A stretch of 64,000 nucleotides of DNA from assembly GCF_016623615.1 (NCBI RefSeq), contig NZ_JAEHFX010000006.1, positions 208,748 through 272,747 of the forward strand, written 5' to 3'. Source of the DNA: Adhaeribacter terrigena. GTDB lineage: Bacteria; Bacteroidota; Bacteroidia; Cytophagales; Hymenobacteraceae. Of the stretch, positions 8,259 through 16,457 are shown piece after piece. The notes under the pieces are model-generated. The model was not told the DNA's origin, ran no database searches, and saw only the letters and a program-made list of their open reading frames with translations. Each line of letters begins with the position of its first letter. The stretch's first letter is position 1. Made by a program: the position numbers and the translations under genes.

Positions 8259-8825
8259 TTAGATCTGATCCAAAACTAAATTCTGGAAAAAATCAGGTTC
8301 GCCGATCTTGATCCCCGGGCTTTCGTGGAAATAATTGGCCATATCGAGCGCGTTCCCGGCAGAATTCTTATCGGCCGATAAAAGGTAAATATTATTCCCC
8401 AACTCTTCCACCAGGTGCGTATTGGTGCGTTTCATCAGTTTTTCCAGCAGCACCTTGCTTACCGGTTCTTCCAGCGTTACAATAAACTGGTTCGTAATGC
8501 CTAATCGACCCAGTTTATCTTCGGTACGCGAAAAGAAAGGCGTGGCATACAGAATTTTCGGGTTCTGTTCCAGCAAATTGAACTTCAGTTCCATGGTGCC
8601 GGGCGTAATTTCGCCACGGGCCGAAACCACCGTTACATCGGCTGAACCTGAGGTTGTTTCATCCAGAATATTACCCAGAAAATCGTATTCGCTTAAAATT
8701 TTATCTTTGGTTGCTTTATCGGTGCCTTCAGCAAAACCGATAATTAGCATATCTGTCAGGACCGGGCCTAATTCAACTTTCTGATCCTGATAATAGAAGT
8801 AATGGGAAGCTCCAGAGTTTGCCAT
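8259..8825 (-). CDS. stand-alone S8-peptidase N-terminal (propeptide-like) protein
   Basis: 188 residues from the ATG at 8825; an upstream GTG at 8870 would add 15 unconvincing residues. The order of segments matches the N-terminal region that precedes the catalytic domain in some Bacteroidota and cyanobacterial subtilases. These are a YYYQDQKVELGPV-like start, an alternating beta/alpha prodomain with ILYATPFFSRTE, a second FIVTLEEPVSK repeat, and the closing helix plus IKIGEPDFFQN, which normally leads into the protease. Here the frame stops straight after that segment and no Asp/His/Ser protease domain follows. There is no signal peptide. It may be a free inhibitor or chaperone of a subtilase encoded elsewhere, or a decayed protease gene. 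The family match is from memory of the pattern. Confidence 0.65.
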   Translation of the reverse strand: MANSGASHYFYYQDQKVELGPVLTDMLIIGFAEGTDKATKDKILSEYDFLGNILDETTSGSADVTVVSARGEITPGTMELKFNLLEQNPKILYATPFFSRTEDKLGRLGITNQFIVTLEEPVSKVLLEKLMKRTNTHLVEELGNNIYLLSADKNSAGNALDMANYFHESPGIKIGEPDFFQNLVLDQI

Positions 8826-8899
8826 ATTTTTATAAATAGCTGGAAGTTTTTTCCTTCCTATAACGCACACCTTGCCTTTAGGTTCTGACTTTTTATATT

Positions 8900-8931
8900 A
8901 AAAACGCTATACTTTTAGCCCGGAAAAATAG
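8900..8931 (+). repeat. CGSTAT dispersed repeat between divergent genes
   Basis: Core AAAACGCTATACTTTT then AGCCCGGAAAAATAG. The preceding CTGACTTTTTATATTA looks like the tail of an opposed truncated copy. Confidence 0.75.
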
Positions 8932-9020
8932 TAACCCGCCATTTTTCAAAAAATCGCTCCCGCATAACTGTTCTTAAAAACGAAAAAACCGTAAGCTATT
9001 TCAGCCCAAAACTACCAGCT

Positions 9021-10454
9021 ATGAAAATATTACTGACCGGTGCCAACGGTTACATTGGTAAAAGATTATTGCCGGTGCTGCTCGAAAACGGGCACGAAAT
9101 CACCTGCCTGGTGCGCGATCCGCGAAGGTTTGAGCTGGAAGAAAGCCTTAAAGAAAAAGTACAGATCGTAAAAGCCGATCTGCTCGATGAAGCCAGCTTG
9201 CAGGCTTTACCGACTAATATAGACGCAGCCTATTATCTGGTACATTCCATGGGTGGCAGCTCCGATTTTTACAGTGCCGAAGCCCGTTCAGCCACGAATT
9301 TCAGAACCTATTTAGATAGAACTTCTGCAAAACAAGTAATTTATTTAAGCGGTCTTTCTTACGGCAACCATCTTTCGCAGCATATGGCCTCGCGCAGCAA
9401 CGTAGCGCAAATTATGCGCGCCGGCCGTGTTCCGGTTACGGTCCTGCGCGCTTCCATCATCATCGGCTCCGGTTCGGCTTCGTTCGAAATTATCCGCGAC
9501 CTGGTAGAAAAGCTGCCGGTGATGGTCACCCCGAAATGGCTGAATTCCCGTTGCCAGCCCATTGCCATCCGCGACGTATTATTCTATTTATCGGAAGTGC
9601 TTACCTGCGAAAAATGCTGGGACCAGACGCTGGATATTGGCGGGCCCGATATTCTTACCTACAAGCAAATGCTGCTGAAACTAGCCGAACTCCGGGGCCT
9701 GAAACGCAGGATCATTACGCTGCCCATTCTCACGCCCAAACTTTCTTCCTACTGGCTGTATTTTTTAACCAGCACCAGTTTTTCCATTGCCCGCAGTTTG
9801 GTAGCAAGCCTGAAAGCAGACACGGTGGTACAAAACGATCAGATCAAACAACTGATACCGCACGAATGCATCACGTACGAAGAAGCCTTAAAACTCGCTT
9901 TCAGCAAGATCGAGCAGAATTCCGTGATCTCCAGCTGGACCGATGCTTTGGTGAGCGGCACAATCAGGCAGGATTACATGGATTTTGTGCAGATCCCCCA
10001 AAATGGTGTACTTACCGACAAACAAATTATTCCGCTGGAAGGCGAACATACCCATGTGCTCGATAATATCTGGCAGATCGGCGGGCAACGCGGCTGGTAC
10101 AAAACCGACTGGCTCTGGAACATCCGCGGTTTTCTGGATAAGCTGGTGGGCGGTGTGGGTTTACGGCGCGGCCGCCGGCACCCTTTTAATCTGAAAGCCG
10201 GCGATACGCTCGATTTCTGGCGCGTGCTTTTGGCCGATAAACAAAATAAACGCCTGCTGCTTTACGCCGAAATGAAACTGCCCGGTGAAGCCTGGCTGCA
10301 GTTCCGGATATTTGAGGAAAACGGCAGGAATTACCTGGAGCAACTCGCCGCCTTCCGTCCTAAAGGCTTGTGGGGAAGGTTATACTGGTACAGTTTATTG
10401 CCTTTCCACTTCATAATTTTTGGAGGCATGGCGCGTAACCTCACTAAAACCTAA
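9021..10454 (+). CDS. SDR-family oxidoreductase fused to DUF2867
   Basis: Residues 1-300 are an atypical extended SDR/NmrA-like Rossmann domain with the nucleotide-binding motif TGANGYIGKRL (residues 6-16) and a VIYLSGLSYG strand. Residues about 330-475 match the DUF2867 domain (LDNIWQIGGQRGWYKTDWLWNIRG, then GDTLDFWRVL and LPGEAWLQF). This two-domain layout of 470-490 residues is a recurrent Bacteroidota protein. Substrate unknown; such proteins are annotated only as NAD(P)-binding. There is no canonical YxxxK pair, so catalytic activity is uncertain. It is monocistronic by spacing. Confidence 0.88.
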   Translation: MKILLTGANGYIGKRLLPVLLENGHEITCLVRDPRRFELEESLKEKVQIVKADLLDEASLQALPTNIDAAYYLVHSMGGSSDFYSAEARSATNFRTYLDRTSAKQVIYLSGLSYGNHLSQHMASRSNVAQIMRAGRVPVTVLRASIIIGSGSASFEIIRDLVEKLPVMVTPKWLNSRCQPIAIRDVLFYLSEVLTCEKCWDQTLDIGGPDILTYKQMLLKLAELRGLKRRIITLPILTPKLSSYWLYFLTSTSFSIARSLVASLKADTVVQNDQIKQLIPHECITYEEALKLAFSKIEQNSVISSWTDALVSGTIRQDYMDFVQIPQNGVLTDKQIIPLEGEHTHVLDNIWQIGGQRGWYKTDWLWNIRGFLDKLVGGVGLRRGRRHPFNLKAGDTLDFWRVLLADKQNKRLLLYAEMKLPGEAWLQFRIFEENGRNYLEQLAAFRPKGLWGRLYWYSLLPFHFIIFGGMARNLTKT

Positions 10455-10468
10455 AGTCTGAGCCGGCT

Positions 10469-10500
10469 AAAAACGCTATGCTTTTCAACTTAAAAACTGC
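10469..10500 (+). repeat. CGSTAT dispersed repeat
   Basis: Core AAAACGCTATGCTTTT followed by CAACTTAAAAACTG; 15 bases after the SDR-DUF2867 stop. Confidence 0.9.
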
Positions 10501-10613
10501 CCAGAATAATTTTCAGCCTTATTCTTACAGGTCCTGGCTTTAAAGGCATAAAAGTTATGCCCGCACCAAAGAAAGAAATCCGGCCGATTCGTTCAATATT
10601 TACCGAACCTTCC

Positions 10614-10621
10614 TACCTTTG
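10614..10621 (+). promoter_or_regulatory. candidate -7 box for purC
   Basis: TACCTTTG, an exact TAnnTTTG match, 31 bases before the purC ATG. Confidence 0.55.
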
Positions 10622-10651
10622 CAACAATCATTTATTACTCCTTTTTTCTGA

Positions 10652-11587
10652 ATGGACGCGCTTAAAGAAACAAATTTCGAATTCCTGGGTCAGACCGGTT
10701 TTTACCGCGGCAAAGTACGCGATGTGTATTATTTCGGCAATAAATTAGCCATTGTAGCCACCGACCGCATTTCGGCTTTCGACGTGGTTTTGCCCCGCGC
10801 CATCCCTTATAAAGGACAGGTACTGAACCAGATAGCCGCTTACCATTTAAAAGCCACCTCCGATATTGTTCCGAATTGGGTATTAAACCAACCCGATCCG
10901 AACGTTGCCATCGGCCATTTCTGCGAACCTTTTAAAGTGGAGATGGTTATACGTGGGTATTTAGCGGGCCACGCCTGGCGCGTTTACCAAAGCGGTGAGC
11001 GCTTGCTATGCGGGGTTACTTTACCGGAAGGCCTGAAAGAAAACGACCGTTTGCCGGAACCCATAATTACGCCAAGCACCAAAGCCGACCAGGGCCACGA
11101 CGAAGATATTTCGCGGGAAGAGATTATCCGTCAGGGCATTGTAAGCGAAGCAGATTACGTGCAGCTCGAAAGTTATACCCGTGCTTTGTTTAAACGCGGC
11201 ACTGATCTTGGAACCAAGCAAGGCCTGATTCTGGTTGATACCAAATATGAGTTCGGGAAACTGGATGGCCAGATCTACCTGATCGATGAGATCCACACCC
11301 CTGATTCTTCGCGGTATTTTTACGCGGAAGGTTACGAGGCAAGGCAAAATAACAACGAGCCACAGAAACAACTTTCCAAGGAGTTCGTAAGGCAATGGCT
11401 GATCGAAAATAACTTTCAGGGCAAGGACGGGCAGCAGATACCCGAAATGACGGACGAAAAAGTGCTGGAAATTTCGGAGCGCTACCTGGAGCTTTACCAC
11501 AATGTTACCGGCCAGAAGTTTGTAAAAACCGGCTACCAAGGCATTTTGGAAAGAATTGAGAAAAGCATAAAAGAAAACATTTTTTAA
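10652..11587 (+). CDS. purC: phosphoribosylaminoimidazole-succinocarboxamide synthase
   Basis: SAICAR synthase: CAIR plus aspartate plus ATP to SAICAR, step 8 of IMP synthesis. The N-terminal [32 protein letters not shown] carries the family's RGKVRD and ATDRISAFD motifs. [13 protein letters not shown] and [12 protein letters not shown] complete the ATP and substrate site. At 311 residues it is the longer form. It is not clustered with other pur genes. An upstream short frame from 10557 is out of frame and not preferred. Confidence 0.96.
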   Translation: MDALKETNFEFLGQTGFYRGKVRDVYYFGNKLAIVATDRISAFDVVLPRAIPYKGQVLNQIAAYHLKATSDIVPNWVLNQPDPNVAIGHFCEPFKVEMVIRGYLAGHAWRVYQSGERLLCGVTLPEGLKENDRLPEPIITPSTKADQGHDEDISREEIIRQGIVSEADYVQLESYTRALFKRGTDLGTKQGLILVDTKYEFGKLDGQIYLIDEIHTPDSSRYFYAEGYEARQNNNEPQKQLSKEFVRQWLIENNFQGKDGQQIPEMTDEKVLEISERYLELYHNVTGQKFVKTGYQGILERIEKSIKENIF

Positions 11588-11655
11588 CGCGAATTTTTAC
11601 AAAAGTCTCGTTACTTTTTACTACATTCGCACTTTAAACCATATTACCCCGACGT

Positions 11656-12033
11656 ATGAAATACACGATCGATAAAAAAGAGAACTATACCGTCATTACC
11701 ATCGACGAGAAAAAGCTTGACACGACGATTGCCCCTGATCTGAAGTCGGAATTCGTGAAGCTCAACGCCGAAGGTATCAATAACCTGATCCTGGACCTGA
11801 CCAACGTAAAATACACTGACTCTTCCGGCCTGAGCTCGATCCTGATCGCTAACCGTTTGTGCAATTCTTCTAACGGCCTGCTGATCCTTACCGGCCTGCA
11901 AGACCACGTAATGAAGCTGATCACGATCTCTAAACTGGAATCTGTACTGAACATTCTGCCAACCGTAGAAGAAGGCATCGACCGCATTTTTCTGCACGAA
12001 ATTGAGCGCGACCTGACCAACAAGGAAGACTAA
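11656..12033 (+). CDS. STAS-domain anti-sigma-factor antagonist-like protein
   Basis: 125 residues forming a single STAS domain: alternating strand/helix with LILDLTNVKYTDSSGLSSILIANRLC at about residues 48-73. The Ser-Ser in TDSSGL lies where SpoIIAA-type antagonists are phosphorylated. The C-terminal 20 residues are acidic. No anti-sigma kinase or phosphatase is nearby. RNase Z starts 25 bases downstream in the same frame, so the two are probably co-transcribed. Regulation by phosphorylation is inferred from the motif only. Confidence 0.88.
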   Translation: MKYTIDKKENYTVITIDEKKLDTTIAPDLKSEFVKLNAEGINNLILDLTNVKYTDSSGLSSILIANRLCNSSNGLLILTGLQDHVMKLITISKLESVLNILPTVEEGIDRIFLHEIERDLTNKED

Positions 12034-12057
12034 CGAAACCTTTTAACGGGAGCAGGA

Positions 12058-12990
12058 TTGGATTTTGAACTCAAAATACTGGGCAGTTCTTCTGCCATTC
12101 CTGCTCCCAACCGTTTCCATACGGCCCAGGTACTAACTGTTGGCAGCCATCTGAATTTAATAGATTGCGGTGAAGGCACCCAAAGCCAGCTTATGCGGTA
12201 TAAGATCAAGCATCACCGCATACTCAATATTTTTATCAGCCATCTGCACGGCGACCATTACTTCGGTTTATTCGGGTTGCTTTCTACCATGCATCTGCAG
12301 ATGCGCACTACCCCTTTGAATTTGTTCGGGCCTCCCGGCTTAGCCGAATTGCTTACCCTTCAGTTCAAGGTTTCCAATACCAACATCAATTTTCCGATCA
12401 CGTTTCACGAAATAGACCCTACGGTTTACAAGCGGATCTACGAAGATAAAACCATTACGGTGCACACGCTGCCCATGCAGCACCGCGTGCCCTGCTGCGG
12501 CTTTTTGTTTAAAGAAAAACCCAAACCGCGCCACCTGGTAAAAGAAAAACTTCCCTCCTTCCTTACCCCGCCGCAACTCGTTCGCCTCAAATTCGGGGAA
12601 GATATTAAAGACGAGCACGGCAAAATACTGGTGCGCAACAAAGACGTCACCACTTCCCCCAAACGCAGCCGCAGCTACGCCTATTGCTCCGATACCAAAT
12701 ACAAAGAAGATATTCTGCCTTACATTCAGGGGGTAGACCTGCTTTACCACGAAGCAACGTTTATGCACGATATGGTTGAACGCGCGGCATATACCCACCA
12801 CAGCACGGCCCAACAGGCAGCTACGTTAGCCGCCAAAGCCAATGTAAAGCGTTTATTCATCGGCCATTTTTCGGCCCGTTATAAAGACCTTACCCCTCTT
12901 CTGGAAGAAGCCAAAGCCGTTTTTGAAAACACCGCGCTCGCTATAGAAGGCAAAACCATCGGCATTCTGGAATATGATTTCCGGGACTGA
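12058..12990 (+). CDS. rnz: ribonuclease Z
   Basis: tRNA 3'-processing endonuclease of the MBL fold. The zinc motif is H62-L-H64-G-D66-H67, DCGEGTQSQ (36-44) is the strand-2 signature, and His residues around TLPMQHRVPCCGF, YCSDTKY and HHSTAQQAA complete the site. Length 310, the short bacterial form. The only usable start is TTG: the STAS stop is in the same frame 24 bases upstream and no ATG intervenes. GGGAG ends 5 bases before the TTG, an unusually clear Shine-Dalgarno for this genome, which suggests coupled translation with the STAS gene. No CCA is encoded on the one tRNA in the window, consistent with a need for RNase Z. Confidence 0.95.
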   Translation: MDFELKILGSSSAIPAPNRFHTAQVLTVGSHLNLIDCGEGTQSQLMRYKIKHHRILNIFISHLHGDHYFGLFGLLSTMHLQMRTTPLNLFGPPGLAELLTLQFKVSNTNINFPITFHEIDPTVYKRIYEDKTITVHTLPMQHRVPCCGFLFKEKPKPRHLVKEKLPSFLTPPQLVRLKFGEDIKDEHGKILVRNKDVTTSPKRSRSYAYCSDTKYKEDILPYIQGVDLLYHEATFMHDMVERAAYTHHSTAQQAATLAAKANVKRLFIGHFSARYKDLTPLLEEAKAVFENTALAIEGKTIGILEYDFRD

Positions 12991-13018
12991 ATTGATTGTT
13001 AATTTTTAATTAGCGAAT

Positions 13019-13052
13019 CAGACTTTTTAAGGCTGAAACCATAGCGTTTTTT
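13019..13052 (-). repeat. CGSTAT dispersed repeat after rnz
   Basis: Reverse-strand copy: CAGACTTTTTAAGGCTGAAA followed by CCATAGCGTTTT. Confidence 0.85.
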
Positions 13053-13127
13053 TATCGCAGCTTTTTCTTTTTTCAGAGAATTGATCAAACTGGTTTTTGC
13101 CGCCAACTTTCTTTCTGTGCTGTAATT

Positions 13128-13703
13128 ATGTCTGAAATTCTCAAAAATCATATTAGAAAGTTTGTTAATTTAAGTGAGGAAGAATTCGCTGCAGTTCTTT
13201 CATTTTTCAGAACGGCAGAAGTAGCTAAAAAGGAAAATTTACTAACGGAAGGGCAAATATGCGGATCCAATTATTTTGTTTTAAAAGGTTGTCTTCGGAA
13301 GTTTTTTATAAACGACAAAGGCATCGAACAAACTACTGAATTTGCGATCGAGAACTGGTGGATCACCGATCATATCTCATTCGAGCATCAAACCAAGTCT
13401 GAATTTTACATTCAGGCAGTAGAACCTTCTATCATTCTAATGATTGACCGGGATTCGCAGGAAAGGTTACTGGAGCTGCACCCAAAAATGGAACGGTATT
13501 TCAGATTTATTTATCAGAGGGCTTATGCTGCGGCACAAATGCGCATTAAATACTTATTCGATCTTTCGAAAGAAGAATCTTACCATGCTTTCTACAGCAA
13601 ATATCCTGAATTTGTGCAGCGCATTCCGCAATATTTGTTAGCCTCATTTTTAGGTTTTACACCGGAATATTTAAGCGAATTAAGAAAGAAAAAACGTTCT
13701 TAA
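13128..13703 (+). CDS. Crp/Fnr-family transcriptional regulator
   Basis: 191 residues. An N-terminal cyclic-nucleotide-binding beta-roll (residues about 20-115; KKENLLTEGQICGSNYFVLKGCLRKFF) is followed by a dimer helix and a short C-terminal helix-turn-helix (IPQYLLASFLGFTPEYLSELRKKK). This is the common Bacteroidota Crp/Fnr subtype that lacks the conserved Arg of the cAMP pocket. The gene directly upstream of the AhpD-like CDS (63 bases) may be its target, as such pairs often respond to redox or metabolite signals (inference). Confidence 0.9.
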   Translation: MSEILKNHIRKFVNLSEEEFAAVLSFFRTAEVAKKENLLTEGQICGSNYFVLKGCLRKFFINDKGIEQTTEFAIENWWITDHISFEHQTKSEFYIQAVEPSIILMIDRDSQERLLELHPKMERYFRFIYQRAYAAAQMRIKYLFDLSKEESYHAFYSKYPEFVQRIPQYLLASFLGFTPEYLSELRKKKRS

Positions 13704-13735
13704 ACCAGTTTAAGTTTTAATGGTTAACGTTTGAA

Positions 13736-13743
13736 TACCTTTG
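13736..13743 (+). promoter_or_regulatory. candidate -7 box for AhpD-like gene
   Basis: TACCTTTG, exact consensus, 24 bases before the preferred ATG at 13767. Confidence 0.5.
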
Positions 13744-13766
13744 CCTTGTCATCAAAACTTACAACC

Positions 13767-14207
13767 ATGAGCAAAAGAATAAATATCCAGGAAGTGGAAC
13801 CTAAAGCCTATAAAGCGATGCTGGGTTTAGAAGGTTACTTAGCCACCACCGATATTAGCAGAACGCATAAGGAACTCATAAAAATCAGGGCATCCCAGAT
13901 TAATGGCTGCGCCTTTTGCATAGATATGCACACCAAAGATGCACTTAAAAACGGCGAAACCAACCAGCGTATTTTCTTATTGAATGCCTGGAAAGAAACC
14001 GATTTATATTCTGAAGAAGAAAAAATAATTTTAGCCGCAACCGAAGAAATTACTTTAATTCACAAGGAAGGCCTATCGGAAAAAACATACCAAAAAGTGA
14101 TCGAAACATTTGGGGAAAATTATGTAGCCCAACTGATCATGTTTGTGGTAACCATTAATGCCTGGAACCGGATCGCCATAAGCACGCATTTAGAAATTCC
14201 AAAGTAA
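13767..14207 (+). CDS. carboxymuconolactone decarboxylase-family (AhpD-like) protein
   Basis: 146 residues from ATG 13767. A TTG frame opening at 13731 adds 12 residues but overlaps the promoter motif and is not preferred. The redox motif C48-A-F-C51-x3-H55 (NGCAFCIDMHTKDA) is that of AhpD/CMD peroxidase-like proteins, which accept electrons through the CxxC pair and reduce peroxides. EELIKIRAS-like helix one and a second helix bundle complete the fold. It may be co-regulated with the preceding Crp/Fnr gene. Confidence 0.92.
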   Translation: MSKRINIQEVEPKAYKAMLGLEGYLATTDISRTHKELIKIRASQINGCAFCIDMHTKDALKNGETNQRIFLLNAWKETDLYSEEEKIILAATEEITLIHKEGLSEKTYQKVIETFGENYVAQLIMFVVTINAWNRIAISTHLEIPK

Positions 14208-14225
14208 AAACCATAAAATAAAAAA

Positions 14226-14268
14226 GGCAAAAGCGAGAGAATTTAACTTCGCTTTTGCCCTTGTTTTT
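14226..14268 (+). terminator. intrinsic terminator after AhpD-like gene
   Basis: GGCAAAAGCGA and TCGCTTTTGCC, 11 paired bases with a 12-base loop, then CTTGTTTTTAT. Confidence 0.9.
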
Positions 14269-14310
14269 ATAGAAAGCAATATTAAATTAAATCAGTTTAA
14301 GCATGCTTTA

Positions 14311-14364
14311 GGCTATACTTTTCAGACTGAAAACAATACCGTTTTTAACTTAAAAACGCTCAGA
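14311..14364. repeat. composite CGSTAT dispersed repeat
   Basis: A reverse copy (CAGACTGAAAACAATACCGT) overlaps a partial forward one (GGCTATACTTTTCAGACTG). It lies between two convergent genes. Confidence 0.65.
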
Positions 14365-14458
14365 AAACATTTGATTTAGATCGAAAAAATTTACTTGTCT
14401 GGCTTTCTTCTTTTCATGGCTGTAAGTATTTTGTTATGAAGGTTGAAAAGAATGTTTC

Positions 14459-16105
14459 TTATTGATACAACTTCCGGTAATATTCATCGGCCATTCTATC
14501 GGAATCGAAATATGGAAGCACAGCACGCATGCTTTTTTTCATGATGCGGAGCCATTTGCTGCGGTCTTCATAATACATCGGAATAATTTCGCGCTCCAGA
14601 ATGGCCATCATGTTCTGGTAGTCGATATCATCTTGTACTTCAGAAGGCAAATTGCTGTCTACAACCGGGAAAAGGAAACTGTTTTCGCCATGGCGGCCAA
14701 ATTCGGGAATCCAGCCATCCTGCACCGAAAAGTTAATGGCCCCGTTCATGGCCGCCGTCATGCCGCTGGTGCCCGATGCTTCCCGCGGGCGGCGGGGCGT
14801 ATTCAGCCAGATATCGGCGCCCTGTTTCAGTTTCCGCGACAGATCGATCTCGTAACCGGTAAGTACGGCAAAATTCTTCTTCTTATGAGATAGCCGGATG
14901 AGTTTGTTAAACACGTCGATGGCATTGTAATCGAACGGGTACGGTTTGCCAGCCCAGATCACCTGCACCTGGTCTTGTTCGCAAACCAGTTTATAAAACC
15001 GTTCCAGGTCGCGAAGTAAAAGGTCGGCCCGTTTGTAAGCGGCAAAACGGCGCGCCCAGACAATGGTCAGCACATCGGAGCGGAAAAGTTTCCCGGTCTG
15101 GTCGGCTACCACTTCAAAAAGCGGCTTTTTCATTTCGGCTTTGCGCCGCGTCAGGCCTTCATCGTCGTTAATTTCCAGGGTTTTGTATAATGCCTTATCG
15201 CGCCAGAAACCGTTGTGCTGCGCATTGGTAATGGCTATAATTTCCGAAACTTGCTCGTTTCCGTACCACATTTTCCGGGCAACTTCCCCGTGCAATTGCG
15301 AAACGCCATTAGCCCGTTTGGAAAGCCGCAAAGCCGCCAGCGTATGGTCGAAACTGTTGCTCCGGATGCCGGTAATATAGCGCACGTCTTCCAGATCGAG
15401 GTTTTTAAAATACGACATGGAATGCAGAAAATGGATATCGTGTTCTTCGTTGCCGGCTTTTTCGGGCGTATGGGTGGTAAAAACCAGGCGTTTACGCACT
15501 TCATTTACGTCGCGGTATTTATCGTAAAGGTGAAAGGCCAGCGGCAGGGCATGCGCTTCGTTCATGTGATGAATGGCGGCCCCGCCTAAGGCTTCCACTA
15601 CTTTTGCGCCGCCTATGCCCAGCACAATGCTTTGCGCAATGCGGGTAGAAACTTCCTGATCGTAGAGTTTGTGGGTAATGGTGCGGGCCAGGTGGTCGTT
15701 CTGCGGAATATCGGTGGTGAGCAGGTAAATGGGCACCGTGCCGAAAGTGGAAGGTTTCAGGACCAGGGCTTTAACCCAAACCGGGTGGTTATGAATATTG
15801 ACCTGCACCATAATGTCCGTTTCTTCCAGGTAAGTGTAGAACTTTTTCTGAAACTGAATACGCATGCTCAGGTCTTCGTGGCGGCCCTGGTCGTAATAAC
15901 CGAATTTCCAGAGCATGCCTATCCCGATCATGTTCTGGCGCAGATCGCGGGCGCTGCGCATGTGCGAACCTGCCAGAAAACCCAGGCCGCCCGAGTAAAT
16001 CTTAAGTGCCTGGTGAATACCGAATTCCATGCTGAAATAAGCAACCCGCTCGGCATATTTTTCATTAATATCGTACGGATGATGCCATTTGCTGTATTGT
16101 GCCAT
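14459..16105 (-). CDS. alpha-glucan phosphorylase homologue without PLP lysine
   Basis: 548 residues of the short alpha-glucan phosphorylase family (TIGR02094-like). VAYFSMEFGIHQALKIYSGGLGFLAGSHMRSARDL (N-terminal), GGAAIHHMNEAHALP, FTTHTPEKAGNEEHD and DIWLNTPRRPREASGTSGM are all recognisable. In active phosphorylases the PLP lysine lies in GTxxMK; here the codon is ACG and the motif reads SGTSGMTAAMNGA, so the Schiff-base lysine is Thr. The protein is also shorter than phosphorylases with that lysine (usually about 800). It may act as a glucan-binding or transferase-like relative rather than a classical phosphorylase. It stands alone, convergent with the AhpD-like gene. Confidence 0.85.
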   Translation of the reverse strand: MAQYSKWHHPYDINEKYAERVAYFSMEFGIHQALKIYSGGLGFLAGSHMRSARDLRQNMIGIGMLWKFGYYDQGRHEDLSMRIQFQKKFYTYLEETDIMVQVNIHNHPVWVKALVLKPSTFGTVPIYLLTTDIPQNDHLARTITHKLYDQEVSTRIAQSIVLGIGGAKVVEALGGAAIHHMNEAHALPLAFHLYDKYRDVNEVRKRLVFTTHTPEKAGNEEHDIHFLHSMSYFKNLDLEDVRYITGIRSNSFDHTLAALRLSKRANGVSQLHGEVARKMWYGNEQVSEIIAITNAQHNGFWRDKALYKTLEINDDEGLTRRKAEMKKPLFEVVADQTGKLFRSDVLTIVWARRFAAYKRADLLLRDLERFYKLVCEQDQVQVIWAGKPYPFDYNAIDVFNKLIRLSHKKKNFAVLTGYEIDLSRKLKQGADIWLNTPRRPREASGTSGMTAAMNGAINFSVQDGWIPEFGRHGENSFLFPVVDSNLPSEVQDDIDYQNMMAILEREIIPMYYEDRSKWLRIMKKSMRAVLPYFDSDRMADEYYRKLYQ

Positions 16106-16337
16106 CTTTATATCGCGACGGAAACAAGGTTCCCGATTTGGTTAGTTAAAAAAAACTGATCTGTTCGAAACGCTGCTTTTTCCGGAAGTGGTATACCTTT
16201 TACCTGCGAAACTCCTGCTCACTTACAAATCCGGAAGCGCTTCAGCAAGCTTTTAAACGGTTCAGCGGTATTCCAGTTCAAATAATTTCAGCCGAATGCA
16301 TTTTTTAGTTTGTTGCGGAAACAGAATACCGGGTTAA

Positions 16338-16367
16338 TACTTTTTAATGGGAAAACCATAACGTTTT
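16338..16367 (-). repeat. CGSTAT dispersed repeat
   Basis: TACTTTTTAATGGGAAAACC, then ATAACGTTTT; core variant AAAACGTTATGGTTTT. Confidence 0.8.
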
Positions 16368-16399
16368 ATGGCAGTTAATGAAACTGCAGTTTTAAGGCG

Positions 16400-16433
16400 C
16401 TGACTTTTTTAACTCAAAAGCATAGCGTTTTTC
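16400..16433 (-). repeat. CGSTAT dispersed repeat before VUT gene
   Basis: CTGACTTTTTTAACTCAAAA, then GCATAGCGTTTTTC; 24 bases before the ATG. Confidence 0.85.
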
Positions 16434-16457
16434 CGGCAGAATTCGCACCTTTCGGGT

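Larger units (their letters stand above)
16106..16457. other. divergent intergenic region, glucan phosphorylase homologue / VUT transporter
   Basis: Two good dispersed-repeat copies (16338-16367, 16400-16433) and a degraded one near 16167-16190. No -7 box stands out. CGCACCTTTCGG just before 16458 is the nearest promoter-like stretch. Confidence 0.5.
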
